In this document: piece after piece, positions 18,410 to 26,472 of the stretch
Layout: every line of letters starts with the position of its first letter
Numbering within the stretch: the first letter of the stretch is position 1
Source: Pseudomonas trivialis
GTDB lineage: Bacteria > Pseudomonadota > Gammaproteobacteria > Pseudomonadales > Pseudomonadaceae
Length of the DNA: 64,000 bases
NCBI RefSeq assembly: GCF_001439805.1
Contig: NZ_JYLK01000001.1
Span: forward strand, 1-64,000
Direction of reading: 5' to 3'
Translations under genes and position numbers: made by a program
The notes under the pieces: generated by a model
Told to the model about the DNA's origin: nothing
Seen by the model: only the letters and a program-made list of their open reading frames with translations
Database searches by the model: none

Positions 18410-19441
18410 ATGCCAAACCTGAGTCACGTAATCCAGCGCATCCTCGAACTGATGAAGCGCTACCCAGGGGTGATCGCACTCGGCGGCTTCATCTCGGGCG
18501 TGGGCAGCTTCATTCTGGTGGACCGCCAGCAGGGCATGGCCAGCTGGATCGCGGTGATCATGCTGGTGAGCTGGCTGTGGCTGATGCTGGAAAACAGTTT
18601 TACCCAACTGTTCGCCAAGCTGTTCAAGCGGGAAATCCCCGAACCGCTGTTGCGCTATGCCACCCAGATGATTCACCAGGAAAGCCTGTTTTTCGTGCTG
18701 CCGTTTTTCTTCGTCACCACCGCCTGGAACAGCGGCCAATCGGTGTTCACCGGCCTGCTGGGCGCGGCGGCGCTGGTGTCGATCATCGACCCGCTGTACT
18801 ACAAATGGCTGGCGCCCAAGCGCTCGCTGTTTCTGGCCCTGCACACCCTGACACTGTTTGCCGCGCTGCTCACCGCGCTGCCGATCATCCTGCACCTGAC
18901 CACCGCCGAGAGTTACAAGCTGGCGCTCGGCGTGGCCATGGCGCTGTCGATCCCAAGCCTGGCGTTGAGCCTGCCGCTGCGCAGCCTCAGGGGCTGGGCG
19001 ATGCTGCTGGGGGTTACGGCTGCCATCGGCTGCGCCGGCTGGTTCCTGCGCAGCTGGGTGCCGCCCGCCACGCTGTGGATGACCGAAGTGGCCATCAGCA
19101 CGCAAATGCAGGATCGCACGCCCGGCGACGACCTCAAGGAAGTCAACGCCGCCCAGTTGCGCAGCGGCGGGCTTTACGCCTACACCGCCATCAATGCGCC
19201 GCGCGGGCTGGATGAGCGGATCTACCATGTGTGGAAATACAACGGGAAAGAAGTCGACCGCATCGCCCTCGATATCCACGGCGGGCGCAAGGAAGGCTAC
19301 CGCGCCTGGACCCACAAACAGAACTTCCCCGGCGACGCCGCAGGGCGCTGGCAGGTACAGGTGCTCACCGAAGACGGGCAGGTGATCGGCGTGCTGCGCT
19401 TCAAAGTGACGGACACCGCACAAACGGACAACCCAACGTAG
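18410..19441 (+). CDS. DUF5924/DUF2914 membrane protein
   Basis: The 343-residue product has about seven N-terminal hydrophobic helices (DUF5924, residues 15-225) and a periplasmic C-terminal beta-rich DUF2914 domain (about 235-340, with HVWKYNGKEVDRIAL and AGRWQVQVLTEDGQVIGVLRF). DUF2914 occurs with membrane or cyclic-di-GMP-related proteins, but no activity is known. It has no strong ribosome-binding site. It sits between the M16 peptidase and the Mce-type transporter operon and may belong to either. Confidence 0.82.
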   Translation: MPNLSHVIQRILELMKRYPGVIALGGFISGVGSFILVDRQQGMASWIAVIMLVSWLWLMLENSFTQLFAKLFKREIPEPLLRYATQMIHQESLFFVLPFFFVTTAWNSGQSVFTGLLGAAALVSIIDPLYYKWLAPKRSLFLALHTLTLFAALLTALPIILHLTTAESYKLALGVAMALSIPSLALSLPLRSLRGWAMLLGVTAAIGCAGWFLRSWVPPATLWMTEVAISTQMQDRTPGDDLKEVNAAQLRSGGLYAYTAINAPRGLDERIYHVWKYNGKEVDRIALDIHGGRKEGYRAWTHKQNFPGDAAGRWQVQVLTEDGQVIGVLRFKVTDTAQTDNPT

Positions 19442-19493
19442 ACGGTAGTGTGCTATTACGTAGCCATTGCGAAATAGCACAAGCTCGGAGCTT

Positions 19494-20642
19494 ATGACCA
19501 GCAGTCCCACGCCCGGCGCAGCCCACCTCGATACGTCCATCTCGCCGCCACAGTTGCGGATTACGGGGGACTGGACGCTGGCCCACTACGCAAGCCTGCG
19601 CAAACTGTCAGCCAGGCTCGACGGCCAGTACGACGCCGCCGCGCGCATCGACCTCAACGGCCTCGGCGCGCTGGACACTGCCGGCGCGTCGCTGCTCGTG
19701 GAGTTGCTCGGCCCCACCCGCATCGAGCAATCGGCCGAACAGACCGATTGCAGTTTGTCCGCCGCCGACCGCGCGCTGCTCAAGACCGTCTACCGTTCCC
19801 TCAACGATTTCTGCGTGCCCGATAAAGGCCCGGAAGAGGCCACCGGCATCCAGTTGCTGGCGCGCATCGGCCGGGCGGTGGACACCGTGTGGCAGGACAG
19901 CAAACAGCTGCTGGGCTTTATCGGCCTGATCCTTGAAACCTTCGCCCGCGGCATCCTGCGCCCCAAACGCTGGCGCCTCACGCCGATGGTCGCGCACCTG
20001 GAGCAGGTCGGCCTCGACGCGGCGCCCATTGTCGCCCTGCTGACCTTCCTGGTGGGCGCAGTGGTGGCGTTTCTGGGTGCCACGGTGCTCAAGAGCTTCG
20101 GCGCGACGATTTTCACCGTGGACCTGGTGGCGTTCTCTTTTCTGCGTGAATTCGGCGTATTGCTCACCGCCATCCTGATCGCCGGCCGCACGGCCAGCGC
20201 CTTTACTGCGCAGATCGGCTCGATGAAGGCCAACGAAGAGATCGACGCCATCCGCACCCTGGGCCTGGATCCGATGGAGCTGCTGGTGTTGCCGCGCGTC
20301 ATGGCGCTGCTGGTGGCGCTGCCGATGCTGACGTTTCTGGCGATGCTGTCGGGCATTGTCGGCGGTGGCGTGGTGTGTGCCGTGGCCCTGGATATTTCGC
20401 CGGCGATGTTTCTGTCGCTGCTGCAATCGGACATCGGCGTGCAACATTTTCTGGTGGGCCTGGTGAAGGCGCCGGTGTTCGCGTTTCTGATCGCGGCCAT
20501 TGGCTGCCTGGAAGGTTTCAAGGTCAGCGGCAGTGCCGAGTCGGTGGGTGCCCACACCACCTCCAGCGTGGTGCAGTCGATTTTCGTGGTGATCGTGCTG
20601 GATGCGGTCGCAGCGCTGTTCTTTATGGAGATGGGTTGGTGA
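19494..20642 (+). CDS. MlaE family lipid ABC transporter permease with N-terminal STAS domain
   Basis: The 382-residue protein has an N-terminal STAS/MlaB-like domain (about residues 15-90, with LRITGDWTLAHYASL and LGALDTAGASLL) fused to an MlaE permease of five or six helices (EFGVLLTAILIAGRTASAFTAQIGSMKANEEIDAI). Usually MlaB and MlaE are separate, so this fusion brings the regulatory subunit into the permease. The ATG at 19494 follows CGGAG. It is the first of four overlapping genes for an Mce-type phospholipid transporter. Confidence 0.92.
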   Translation: MTSSPTPGAAHLDTSISPPQLRITGDWTLAHYASLRKLSARLDGQYDAAARIDLNGLGALDTAGASLLVELLGPTRIEQSAEQTDCSLSAADRALLKTVYRSLNDFCVPDKGPEEATGIQLLARIGRAVDTVWQDSKQLLGFIGLILETFARGILRPKRWRLTPMVAHLEQVGLDAAPIVALLTFLVGAVVAFLGATVLKSFGATIFTVDLVAFSFLREFGVLLTAILIAGRTASAFTAQIGSMKANEEIDAIRTLGLDPMELLVLPRVMALLVALPMLTFLAMLSGIVGGGVVCAVALDISPAMFLSLLQSDIGVQHFLVGLVKAPVFAFLIAAIGCLEGFKVSGSAESVGAHTTSSVVQSIFVVIVLDAVAALFFMEMGW

Positions 20643-21442
20643 GTCGTCCACTGCGTGCACCCGCCGAGGCGGTGATTGAAGTGCGTGGCCTGTGCAATCG
20701 TTTTGGCAGCCAACGCGTGCACGAGAACCTCGACCTGGATGTATACAAAGGCGAAATTCTCGCCGTGGTCGGCGGCTCCGGCAGCGGCAAGTCGGTGCTG
20801 CTGCGCAGCATCGTCGGCCTGCGCCGGCCCAGCGCCGGCCAGGTGCGTGTGTTCGGCCAGAACCTGCCGAACCTGCCCGAGCACGAACGCTCCCTGGTGG
20901 AACGCCGCTTTGGCGTGCTGTTTCAGAAGGGCGCGCTGTTCTCGTCACTCACCGTCACCGAGAACGTCGCCCTGCCGCTGATCGAACACGCCGGCCTCAG
21001 CCGCGCCGACGCCGAGCACCTGGCGGCGGTCAAGCTGGCCCTGGCTGGCTTGCCGCTGTCGGCCGCCGACAAATACCCGGCATCGCTGTCCGGCGGCATG
21101 ATCAAGCGCGCGGCCCTGGCCCGTGCCCTGGCACTGGACCCGGATATCCTGTTTCTCGACGAACCCACCGCCGGCCTTGACCCGATTGGCGCTGCGCAAT
21201 TCGACCAACTGATCCTGACCCTGCGCGACGCGCTGGGCCTGAGCGTGTTTCTGGTCACACACGACCTGGACACGCTGTACACCATCACCGACCGCGTGGC
21301 GGTGCTGGCGCAGAAGAAAGTGCTGGTGGCCGACGCCATCGATGTCGTCTCGGAAACCGACGACCCCTGGATTCACGAGTATTTCCACGGCCCACGGGGC
21401 CGCGCGGCATTGGATGCCGCTCAACCGCTCAACGAGGTATGA
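20639..21442 (+). CDS. Mla-type ABC transporter ATP-binding protein
   Basis: The 267-residue ATPase has Walker A GGSGSGKSVLLRS, signature motif LSGGMIKRAALARAL and Walker B DPDILFLDEPTAGLDP. It pairs with the MlaE permease. The GTG start at 20639 overlaps the upstream stop by four bases (GTGA), and VSRPLRAPAEAVIEVRGL is the natural N-terminus. The gene is one base short of abutting the next. Confidence 0.93.
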   Translation: MSRPLRAPAEAVIEVRGLCNRFGSQRVHENLDLDVYKGEILAVVGGSGSGKSVLLRSIVGLRRPSAGQVRVFGQNLPNLPEHERSLVERRFGVLFQKGALFSSLTVTENVALPLIEHAGLSRADAEHLAAVKLALAGLPLSAADKYPASLSGGMIKRAALARALALDPDILFLDEPTAGLDPIGAAQFDQLILTLRDALGLSVFLVTHDLDTLYTITDRVAVLAQKKVLVADAIDVVSETDDPWIHEYFHGPRGRAALDAAQPLNEV

Positions 21443-21443
21443 C

Positions 21444-22382
21444 ATGGAAACCCGCGCCCATCATGTGATGATTGGTCTGTTCAGCGTGATCGTGGTGGTC
21501 GGCGCAATGCTGTTTGGCCTGTGGCTGGCCAAATCCAGCGTCGACAGCGCCTTCCAGGATTACGAAGTGATCTTCAACGAAGCGGTCAGCGGCCTGTCCC
21601 AGGGCAGTTCGGTGCAGTACAGCGGGATCAAGGTGGGCGACGTCACCAGCCTGCGCCTGGACCCCAAAGACCCGCGCCGCGTACTGGCGCGCATCCGCCT
21701 GGCCGGGCAGACGCCGATCAAGGAAGACACCCAGGCCAAGCTCGCGCTGACCGGCATCACCGGCACCTCAATCATCCAGCTCAGCGGTGGCACACCCCAA
21801 AGCCCCGAACTCCAGGGCAAGGACGGCGAGCTGCCGCAGATCATCGCCTCACCGTCGCCCATCGCGCGACTGCTCAATAACAGCAATGACTTGATGACCG
21901 GCATCAACCTGCTGCTGCACAACGCCAACAATATGTTTTCGTCGCAGAACGTCGACCGCCTGAGCAAGACCCTCGACAACCTGCAGCAAACCACTGGCGC
22001 CATTGCCGACCAGCGCGGCGATATCAAGGTGGTGATGCAACAACTGATGCAGGTAAGCAAGCAGGCCACCGCTGCACTCGAGCAGACCACCGTGCTGATG
22101 CGCAGCGCCAATGGCTTGCTCAACGATCAGGGCAGACAGGCGTTCGGCAGCGCCGAGCAGGCGATGAAATCCCTGCAACAAAGCACCGCCACCATCAATA
22201 CCTTGCTCACCACTAACAAGGATTCGGTGAACAGCGGCATGCAGGGCCTCAACGAACTGGCGCCAGCCGTGCGCGAGCTGCGCGAAACCCTCGCGTCGCT
22301 GCGCGCCATTTCCCGGCGCCTGGAAGCCAACCCCAGCGGCTACCTGCTGGGCAGCGACAAGAACAAGGAGTTCACGCCATGA
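21444..22382 (+). CDS. MlaD family (MCE domain) protein
   Basis: The 312-residue protein has one N-terminal transmembrane helix (GLFSVIVVVGAMLFGLWLA), a single MCE domain (about residues 35-120, with GLSQGSSVQYSGIKVGDVTSL) and a long helical C-terminal region of about 180 residues. MCE proteins form hexameric rings or tubes that carry lipid across the periplasm. The long helical tail is more like PqiB/Mce proteins than the short E. coli MlaD. The ATG at 21444 lies one base after the ATPase stop. Confidence 0.92.
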   Translation: METRAHHVMIGLFSVIVVVGAMLFGLWLAKSSVDSAFQDYEVIFNEAVSGLSQGSSVQYSGIKVGDVTSLRLDPKDPRRVLARIRLAGQTPIKEDTQAKLALTGITGTSIIQLSGGTPQSPELQGKDGELPQIIASPSPIARLLNNSNDLMTGINLLLHNANNMFSSQNVDRLSKTLDNLQQTTGAIADQRGDIKVVMQQLMQVSKQATAALEQTTVLMRSANGLLNDQGRQAFGSAEQAMKSLQQSTATINTLLTTNKDSVNSGMQGLNELAPAVRELRETLASLRAISRRLEANPSGYLLGSDKNKEFTP

Positions 22383-22990
22383 AGCGTGCTTGCCAACTGA
22401 TCGTTCCACTGGCCCTGGCACTTCTAAGCGCGTGCTCGATCCTGCCCAAGGCCGACCCGTCGGACGTGTACCGCCTCACGGCGACGCCCGCCGCCACACA
22501 AGGCACCCCATTGAGCTGGTCGCTGCGCGTGACCAAGCCCCAGACCAGCGAGTTCCTCGACAGCCCGCGCATTGCCGTGGTGCCCAATGGCAACCTGATC
22601 AGCAGCTATGCCCACGCGCGCTGGAGCGACCCGGCGCCGGTGCTGCTGCGCAATCGCCTGCTGGACGGGTTCCAGCGCGACGCCCGGGTGACGCTACTGA
22701 GCACCGACGAGACCAACCTGCAGGCCGACTATGAACTGGGCGGACAGTTGCAGGCGTTCCAGAGCGAATACCAGGGCAGTGCGGTGCAGGTGGTGATTCG
22801 GTTGGATGCGCGGTTGGTGCGGGGCAGTGATCAGCGGATTATTGCCAGCCGCCGGTTTGAGGTAAGGCAGCCGGTGGCAGATACCAAGGTGCCGGCGGTG
22901 GTGGCAGCGTTTGGATTGGCGGCGGATCAGTTGAATAAGCAGGTGGTGGATTGGGTGGTTGAGCAGGGCAGTAGAGCAACGAATCGCTGA
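22379..22990 (+). CDS. PqiC-like ABC transporter auxiliary lipoprotein
   Basis: The 203-residue product has a lipoprotein signal with lipobox LLSAC (Cys near residue 19) and an ABC_trans_aux/DUF330 domain (PRIAVVPNGNLISSYAHARWSDPAPVLLRNRLLDGF). PqiC-type lipoproteins sit in the outer membrane and receive the MCE tunnel. Its ATG overlaps the MlaD-like stop by four bases. It ends the four-gene operon, just before a REP hairpin pair. Confidence 0.88.
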   Translation: MKRACQLIVPLALALLSACSILPKADPSDVYRLTATPAATQGTPLSWSLRVTKPQTSEFLDSPRIAVVPNGNLISSYAHARWSDPAPVLLRNRLLDGFQRDARVTLLSTDETNLQADYELGGQLQAFQSEYQGSAVQVVIRLDARLVRGSDQRIIASRRFEVRQPVADTKVPAVVAAFGLAADQLNKQVVDWVVEQGSRATNR

Positions 22991-22997
22991 GGGCCTC

Positions 22998-23070
22998 ATC
23001 GGGAGCAAGCCCCCTCCCACATTTTGACCTGTGAACACTTTCAAAATGTGGGAGGGGGCTTGCTCCCGAT
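22998..23070. repeat. REP doublet A (inverted pair)
   Basis: Two copies of the REP sequence TGTGGGAGGGGGCTTGCTCC plus flanks form a perfect 30-bp inverted repeat (22998-23027 and 23041-23070) around a 13-base spacer. It sits between two convergent genes and could act as a bidirectional terminator or mRNA 3' stabiliser. Confidence 0.9.
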
Positions 23071-23083
23071 GGCGATTTCAGCC

Positions 23084-24313
23084 TCAGCCAAAGAACCAGT
23101 AGCACACCGCAATCGCCGCAACCACACCGGCAAACTCCGCCAGCAAGGCACACCCCACGGCATGCCTTGCCCGCTGAATCCCCACCGACCCAAAGTACAC
23201 CGCCAACACATAAAACGTGGTCTCGGTACTGCCCTGAATCGTCGCTGCCACCAACGCGGGGAAGCTGTCCACGCCCTGGGTCTGCATGGTCTCGATCAGC
23301 ATCGCCCGCGCCGCGCTGCCGGAGAACGGCTTGACCATCGCGGTCGGCAGGGCGTCGACAAAGCGCGTGTCCATGCCGGTCCACGCCACCAGATGCCGGA
23401 TGCCTTCGAGGCCAAAGTCCAGCGCCCCGGAAGCACGCAGCACGCCCACCGCGCAGAGCATCGCCACCAGATAGGGCAGCAGGTTTTTCGCCACATCGAA
23501 GCCTTCCTTGGCCCCTTCGACAAACGCCTCGTACACCTTGACCTTGCGCAGCGCGCCGATCAGCAGAAACAGCATGATCAACCCAAACAGCGTCAGGTTG
23601 CCAAGAATCGACGACAGCCCGGCCAGCGCCGTGGCGGACAGGGTGGCCAGCAACGCCATGAAACCACCCAGCACCAGCGCACCGGGAATCAGGTAGGCCA
23701 GCACCACCGGGTCCCACAACCGCAGGCGCTGCATCACTGCCACCGACAGCAGGCCCACCAGCGTCGAGGCGCTGGTGGCCAGCAGGATCGGCAGGAAGAC
23801 CAGCGTCGGGTCGGCGGCGCCTTGCTGGGCGCGGTACATGAAGATGGTCACCGGCAACAGCGTCAGCGACGAGGCGTTAAGCACCAGGAACAGGATCTGC
23901 GCGTTACTGGCGGTGTTGGGGATGGGGTTGAGTTCCTGCAGCGCCTTCATGGCCTTCAGGCCGATGGGCGTCGCAGCGTTGTCCAGGCCCAGGCCATTGG
24001 CGGCGAAGTTGAGGGTGATCAGGCCGATGGCCGGGTGGCCGGCCGGCACTTCGGGCATCAGCCGGCGAAACAGCGGCCCGAGGGCCTTGGCCAGCCAGTC
24101 GACGATCCCGGCTTTTTCGGCGATGCGCAAAAAGCCCAGCCATAAGGTCAGGGTGCCGAACAGCAGCACCATGACTTCCACCGACAATTTGGCCATGGCG
24201 AAAATGCTTTCGACCATCGCCGCGAAAATCCCGGCGTTACCGCCCACCAGCCATTGCGCCAGTGCTGACACCATTGCCACGACAAAGAAGCCAAGCCACA
24301 GGCCATTGAGCAT
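23084..24313 (-). CDS. Nucleoside recognition (Gate) domain membrane protein, SpmA/SpmB-like fusion
   Basis: The 409-residue protein has about ten hydrophobic helices and two nucleoside_recog (Gate) regions. The first, near residues 40-145, includes LNFAANGLGLDNAATPIGLKA; the second, near 250-390, includes KPFSGSAARAML and GSTETTFYVLAVYFGSVGI. The layout matches fusion of the Bacillus spore maturation proteins SpmA and SpmB, which also occur in non-sporulating bacteria with no known role. It is likely monocistronic, ending at REP doublet A. Confidence 0.85.
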   Translation of the reverse strand: MLNGLWLGFFVVAMVSALAQWLVGGNAGIFAAMVESIFAMAKLSVEVMVLLFGTLTLWLGFLRIAEKAGIVDWLAKALGPLFRRLMPEVPAGHPAIGLITLNFAANGLGLDNAATPIGLKAMKALQELNPIPNTASNAQILFLVLNASSLTLLPVTIFMYRAQQGAADPTLVFLPILLATSASTLVGLLSVAVMQRLRLWDPVVLAYLIPGALVLGGFMALLATLSATALAGLSSILGNLTLFGLIMLFLLIGALRKVKVYEAFVEGAKEGFDVAKNLLPYLVAMLCAVGVLRASGALDFGLEGIRHLVAWTGMDTRFVDALPTAMVKPFSGSAARAMLIETMQTQGVDSFPALVAATIQGSTETTFYVLAVYFGSVGIQRARHAVGCALLAEFAGVVAAIAVCYWFFG

Positions 24314-24365
24314 CAGTTAAATCCCCCGAAAGATGGGGCGAATGATAACGGGGCTGGCAGAAACG

Positions 24366-24393
24366 ACAAACCCCGGAATTTTCCGGGGTTTGT
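24366..24393 (-). terminator. Intrinsic terminator after gltP
   Basis: ACAAACCCCGGAA and TTCCGGGGTTTGT form a perfect 13-bp stem with a two-base loop. It lies 19 bp beyond the gltP stop on the minus strand. Confidence 0.85.
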
Positions 24394-24411
24394 TTCAGCG
24401 CCTGAAGGTGA

Positions 24412-25743
24412 TCAGCCGCGAGTGGCCTGGGCGGTCGGCACGGCTGTCCGGGTGCGCCAGTGCGGCAGCGAGTTCCAGTAGCGCTCGCCCTTGGCATCGT
24501 CGTACATGCCTTCCCAGCGAGAGATCACCAGCACGGCCAGGGCATTGCCGATCACGTTGAGGGCGGTACGCGCCATGTCCATGATGCGGTCGACGCCGGC
24601 GATGAAAGCCAGGCCTTCCAGCGGAATGCCCACGCTGCCCAAGGTGGCCAGCAGCACCACGAAGGAAACGCCCGGCACGCCGGCGATCCCTTTGGAAGTG
24701 ACCATCAGGGTCAACACCAGCATCAACTGCTGGCCGACCGACAGGTCGATGCCATACAACTGGGCGATAAAGAGGGCGGCGATGCTTTGGTACAGGGTCG
24801 AACCGTCGAGGTTGAACGAGTAACCGGTCGGCACCACGAAGCTGCAGATCGCCTTCGGCGCACCATAGGCTTCCATCTTCTCGATCACGCGCGGCAGCAC
24901 AGTCTCGGAACTGGCGGTGGAGTAGGCCAGCACCAGCTCATCCTTGAAGATGCGCATCAGCTTGATCACCGAGAAACCGAACAGACGGGCAATCAGGCCC
25001 AACACCACAAAGGCGAAGAACAGGATGGCGACGTAAACCAGGATCACCAGTTTGGCCAGCGGCAGCAGTGAAGCGAAGCCGAAGTTGGCGACGGTCACCG
25101 CGATCAGCGCGAAGACACCGATGGGGGCGTACTTCATGATCATGTGGGTGACTTTGAACATGCTTTCGGACACGCCCTGGAACATGGTCACCAGCGGCTC
25201 GCGCAGCTCGGGCTTGAGGCTCGACAAGCCGAGGCCGAACAGCACCGAGAAGAAAATGATCGGCAGCATCTCGCCACGGGCGACGGCAGCGAAGATGTTC
25301 GAGGGGATCAGGTTGAGGATGGTCTCGATGAACGCATGTTCATGCTGCACCTCGGCGGCAGTCGCCTGGTACTTGGAGATATCGACGGTGCCCAGGGTGC
25401 TCATGTCGATGCCTGCGCCCGGATGGAACAGGTTGGCCAGCAACAGGCCGACCACGATGGCAATGGTGGTGACGATTTCGAAGTAAAGAATGGTTTTGAC
25501 ACCGATCCGCCCCAGCTTTTTCGCGTCACCGACCCCGGCAATGCCGACGATCAGCGAGGAAATCACAATCGGGATCACGATCATCTTGATCAGGCGGATA
25601 AAGATATCGCCTGCCGGCTGCAAGATGTTGCTGATCCACCAGGCCTTTTCAGCACTGAAATGGTTGAGCACCGCACCGATTGCAATCCCCAGGACCAGAC
25701 CGATGAGGATCTGCCAGGCGAGGCTTAGTTTTGCCTTCTTCAT
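24412..25743 (-). CDS. gltP: Glutamate/aspartate:proton symporter
   Basis: The 443-residue protein is a DAACS (SLC1-like) transporter. It aligns by eye with E. coli GltP throughout, including SLAWQILIGLVLGI, IRLIKMIVIPIVISSL, AYSTASSETVLPR, the VPTGYSFNLDGSTLYQS hairpin, and MVTSKGIAGVPGVSFVVLLATLG. This N-terminus distinguishes it from DctA. It takes up L-glutamate and L-aspartate with protons in the inner membrane. It is a single gene with its own terminator. Confidence 0.9.
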   Translation of the reverse strand: MKKAKLSLAWQILIGLVLGIAIGAVLNHFSAEKAWWISNILQPAGDIFIRLIKMIVIPIVISSLIVGIAGVGDAKKLGRIGVKTILYFEIVTTIAIVVGLLLANLFHPGAGIDMSTLGTVDISKYQATAAEVQHEHAFIETILNLIPSNIFAAVARGEMLPIIFFSVLFGLGLSSLKPELREPLVTMFQGVSESMFKVTHMIMKYAPIGVFALIAVTVANFGFASLLPLAKLVILVYVAILFFAFVVLGLIARLFGFSVIKLMRIFKDELVLAYSTASSETVLPRVIEKMEAYGAPKAICSFVVPTGYSFNLDGSTLYQSIAALFIAQLYGIDLSVGQQLMLVLTLMVTSKGIAGVPGVSFVVLLATLGSVGIPLEGLAFIAGVDRIMDMARTALNVIGNALAVLVISRWEGMYDDAKGERYWNSLPHWRTRTAVPTAQATRG

Positions 25744-26405
25744 GTCATTACCCTTACTTCACGTGAACTTAAGGCGAATGCGCCAGCCGCAACGCTCGAG
25801 AGCGAAAAAGTGTGTGCACAAGCCTCCGTCGAAAGTGACCGCCGCGTGGCCGAAATGGCTTACTGGCAGGCGAAAAAAGCCGCAACTATTCCCATGCAAC
25901 GGAACAACGTCTAATGCCGTAAACGCCTACCCCATGCCGAATCGGCATGGATTTTTTGGAAAATAACTGTCCGAACGGTCAGTTCGATTACGCCAATCTG
26001 ACGGGCAAACAGGCCGTGAACCTGCCAATACAGGCTTGCTCAGAGAGACAGAGGCACGCCGAAGGGCTGGCACAAACGCCCGTAAATCAACGAGATTCGC
26101 GTCAGAAATATCTTATGGCGGGGGCAAAACTTTCTCGATAGATGGTCGAGTCGACACAACCAGTAATGGTTGGTGAAGAGCGAAAACGAAATATTCGGCT
26201 AAGGCCGGTATGGGAAGCGGCCCATCAGAGCAACGAGCCCGCCGCAAGTTCAGCAAGCTTGAGGACTTGCGAACTTGCGTCGCAGCTTTTCACCTGACCC
26301 GGCCCTTGCGCAGGCACTCCCTGTACCCGTAGGTCACGCCGATCTCGATTGATCAGAGCAACCCGGCCCCTTGGTCATGCATCGCCCTTGACGAGCGATG
26401 CAGAC
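25744..26405. other. Large intergenic region upstream of gltP, no protein gene
   Basis: About 660 bp lie between the gltP start and the ivy terminator without a gene that has coding bias and a ribosome site. It contains the plus-strand terminator at 25932-25957, an inverted repeat GCAAGTTC (26244-26251) / GAACTTGC (26271-26278), a possible AlgU promoter at 26271-26297 and a hairpin GCATCGC / GCGATGC at 26379-26401. The gltP promoter must also be here. Small RNA genes are possible. Confidence 0.5.
25932..25957 (+). terminator. Intrinsic terminator without an obvious upstream gene
   Basis: CCATGCCGA and TCGGCATGG form a 9-bp stem with a single-base loop followed by ATTTTTT on the plus strand. 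The nearest gene upstream, gltP, is on the other strand and starts 188 bp away, so this must end an unannotated short transcript or be fortuitous. Confidence 0.6.
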
Positions 26406-26430
26406 AGAAAAAAGCGATGGGCTTTTTTCT
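26271..26430 (+). ncRNA. Candidate AlgU-dependent small RNA
   Basis: GAACTT at 26271-26276, a 16-bp spacer and CCTGA at 26293-26297 resemble the AlgU (sigma22) promoter, with one mismatch in the -10 (TCTGA). A start near 26303 would give a transcript of about 128 nt with a hairpin at 26379-26401, ending at the perfect terminator at 26406-26430. No open frame with a ribosome site lies within. This is a prediction from signals alone. Confidence 0.3.
26406..26430. terminator. Bidirectional intrinsic terminator downstream of ivy
   Basis: AGAAAAAAGC and GCTTTTTTCT form a perfect 10-bp stem around GATGG. It gives a T tract on both strands, so it can end the ivy transcript (43 bp past its stop, minus strand) and any plus-strand transcript from the intergenic region. 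Confidence 0.75.
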
Positions 26431-26472
26431 ATGGACGCCGGCCCCGCAGACGCTGAGTGCGTCAAACGGAAC

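Noticed and set aside
25947..26141. A 64-codon plus-strand frame in the region upstream of gltP
   Set aside because: Its ATG lies inside the stem of an intrinsic terminator, there is no ribosome site, and the composition is non-coding.
26379..26401. The GCATCGC/GCGATGC hairpin considered as a separate terminator
   Set aside because: It lacks a T tract on either strand; the adjacent 26406-26430 hairpin is the better terminator.
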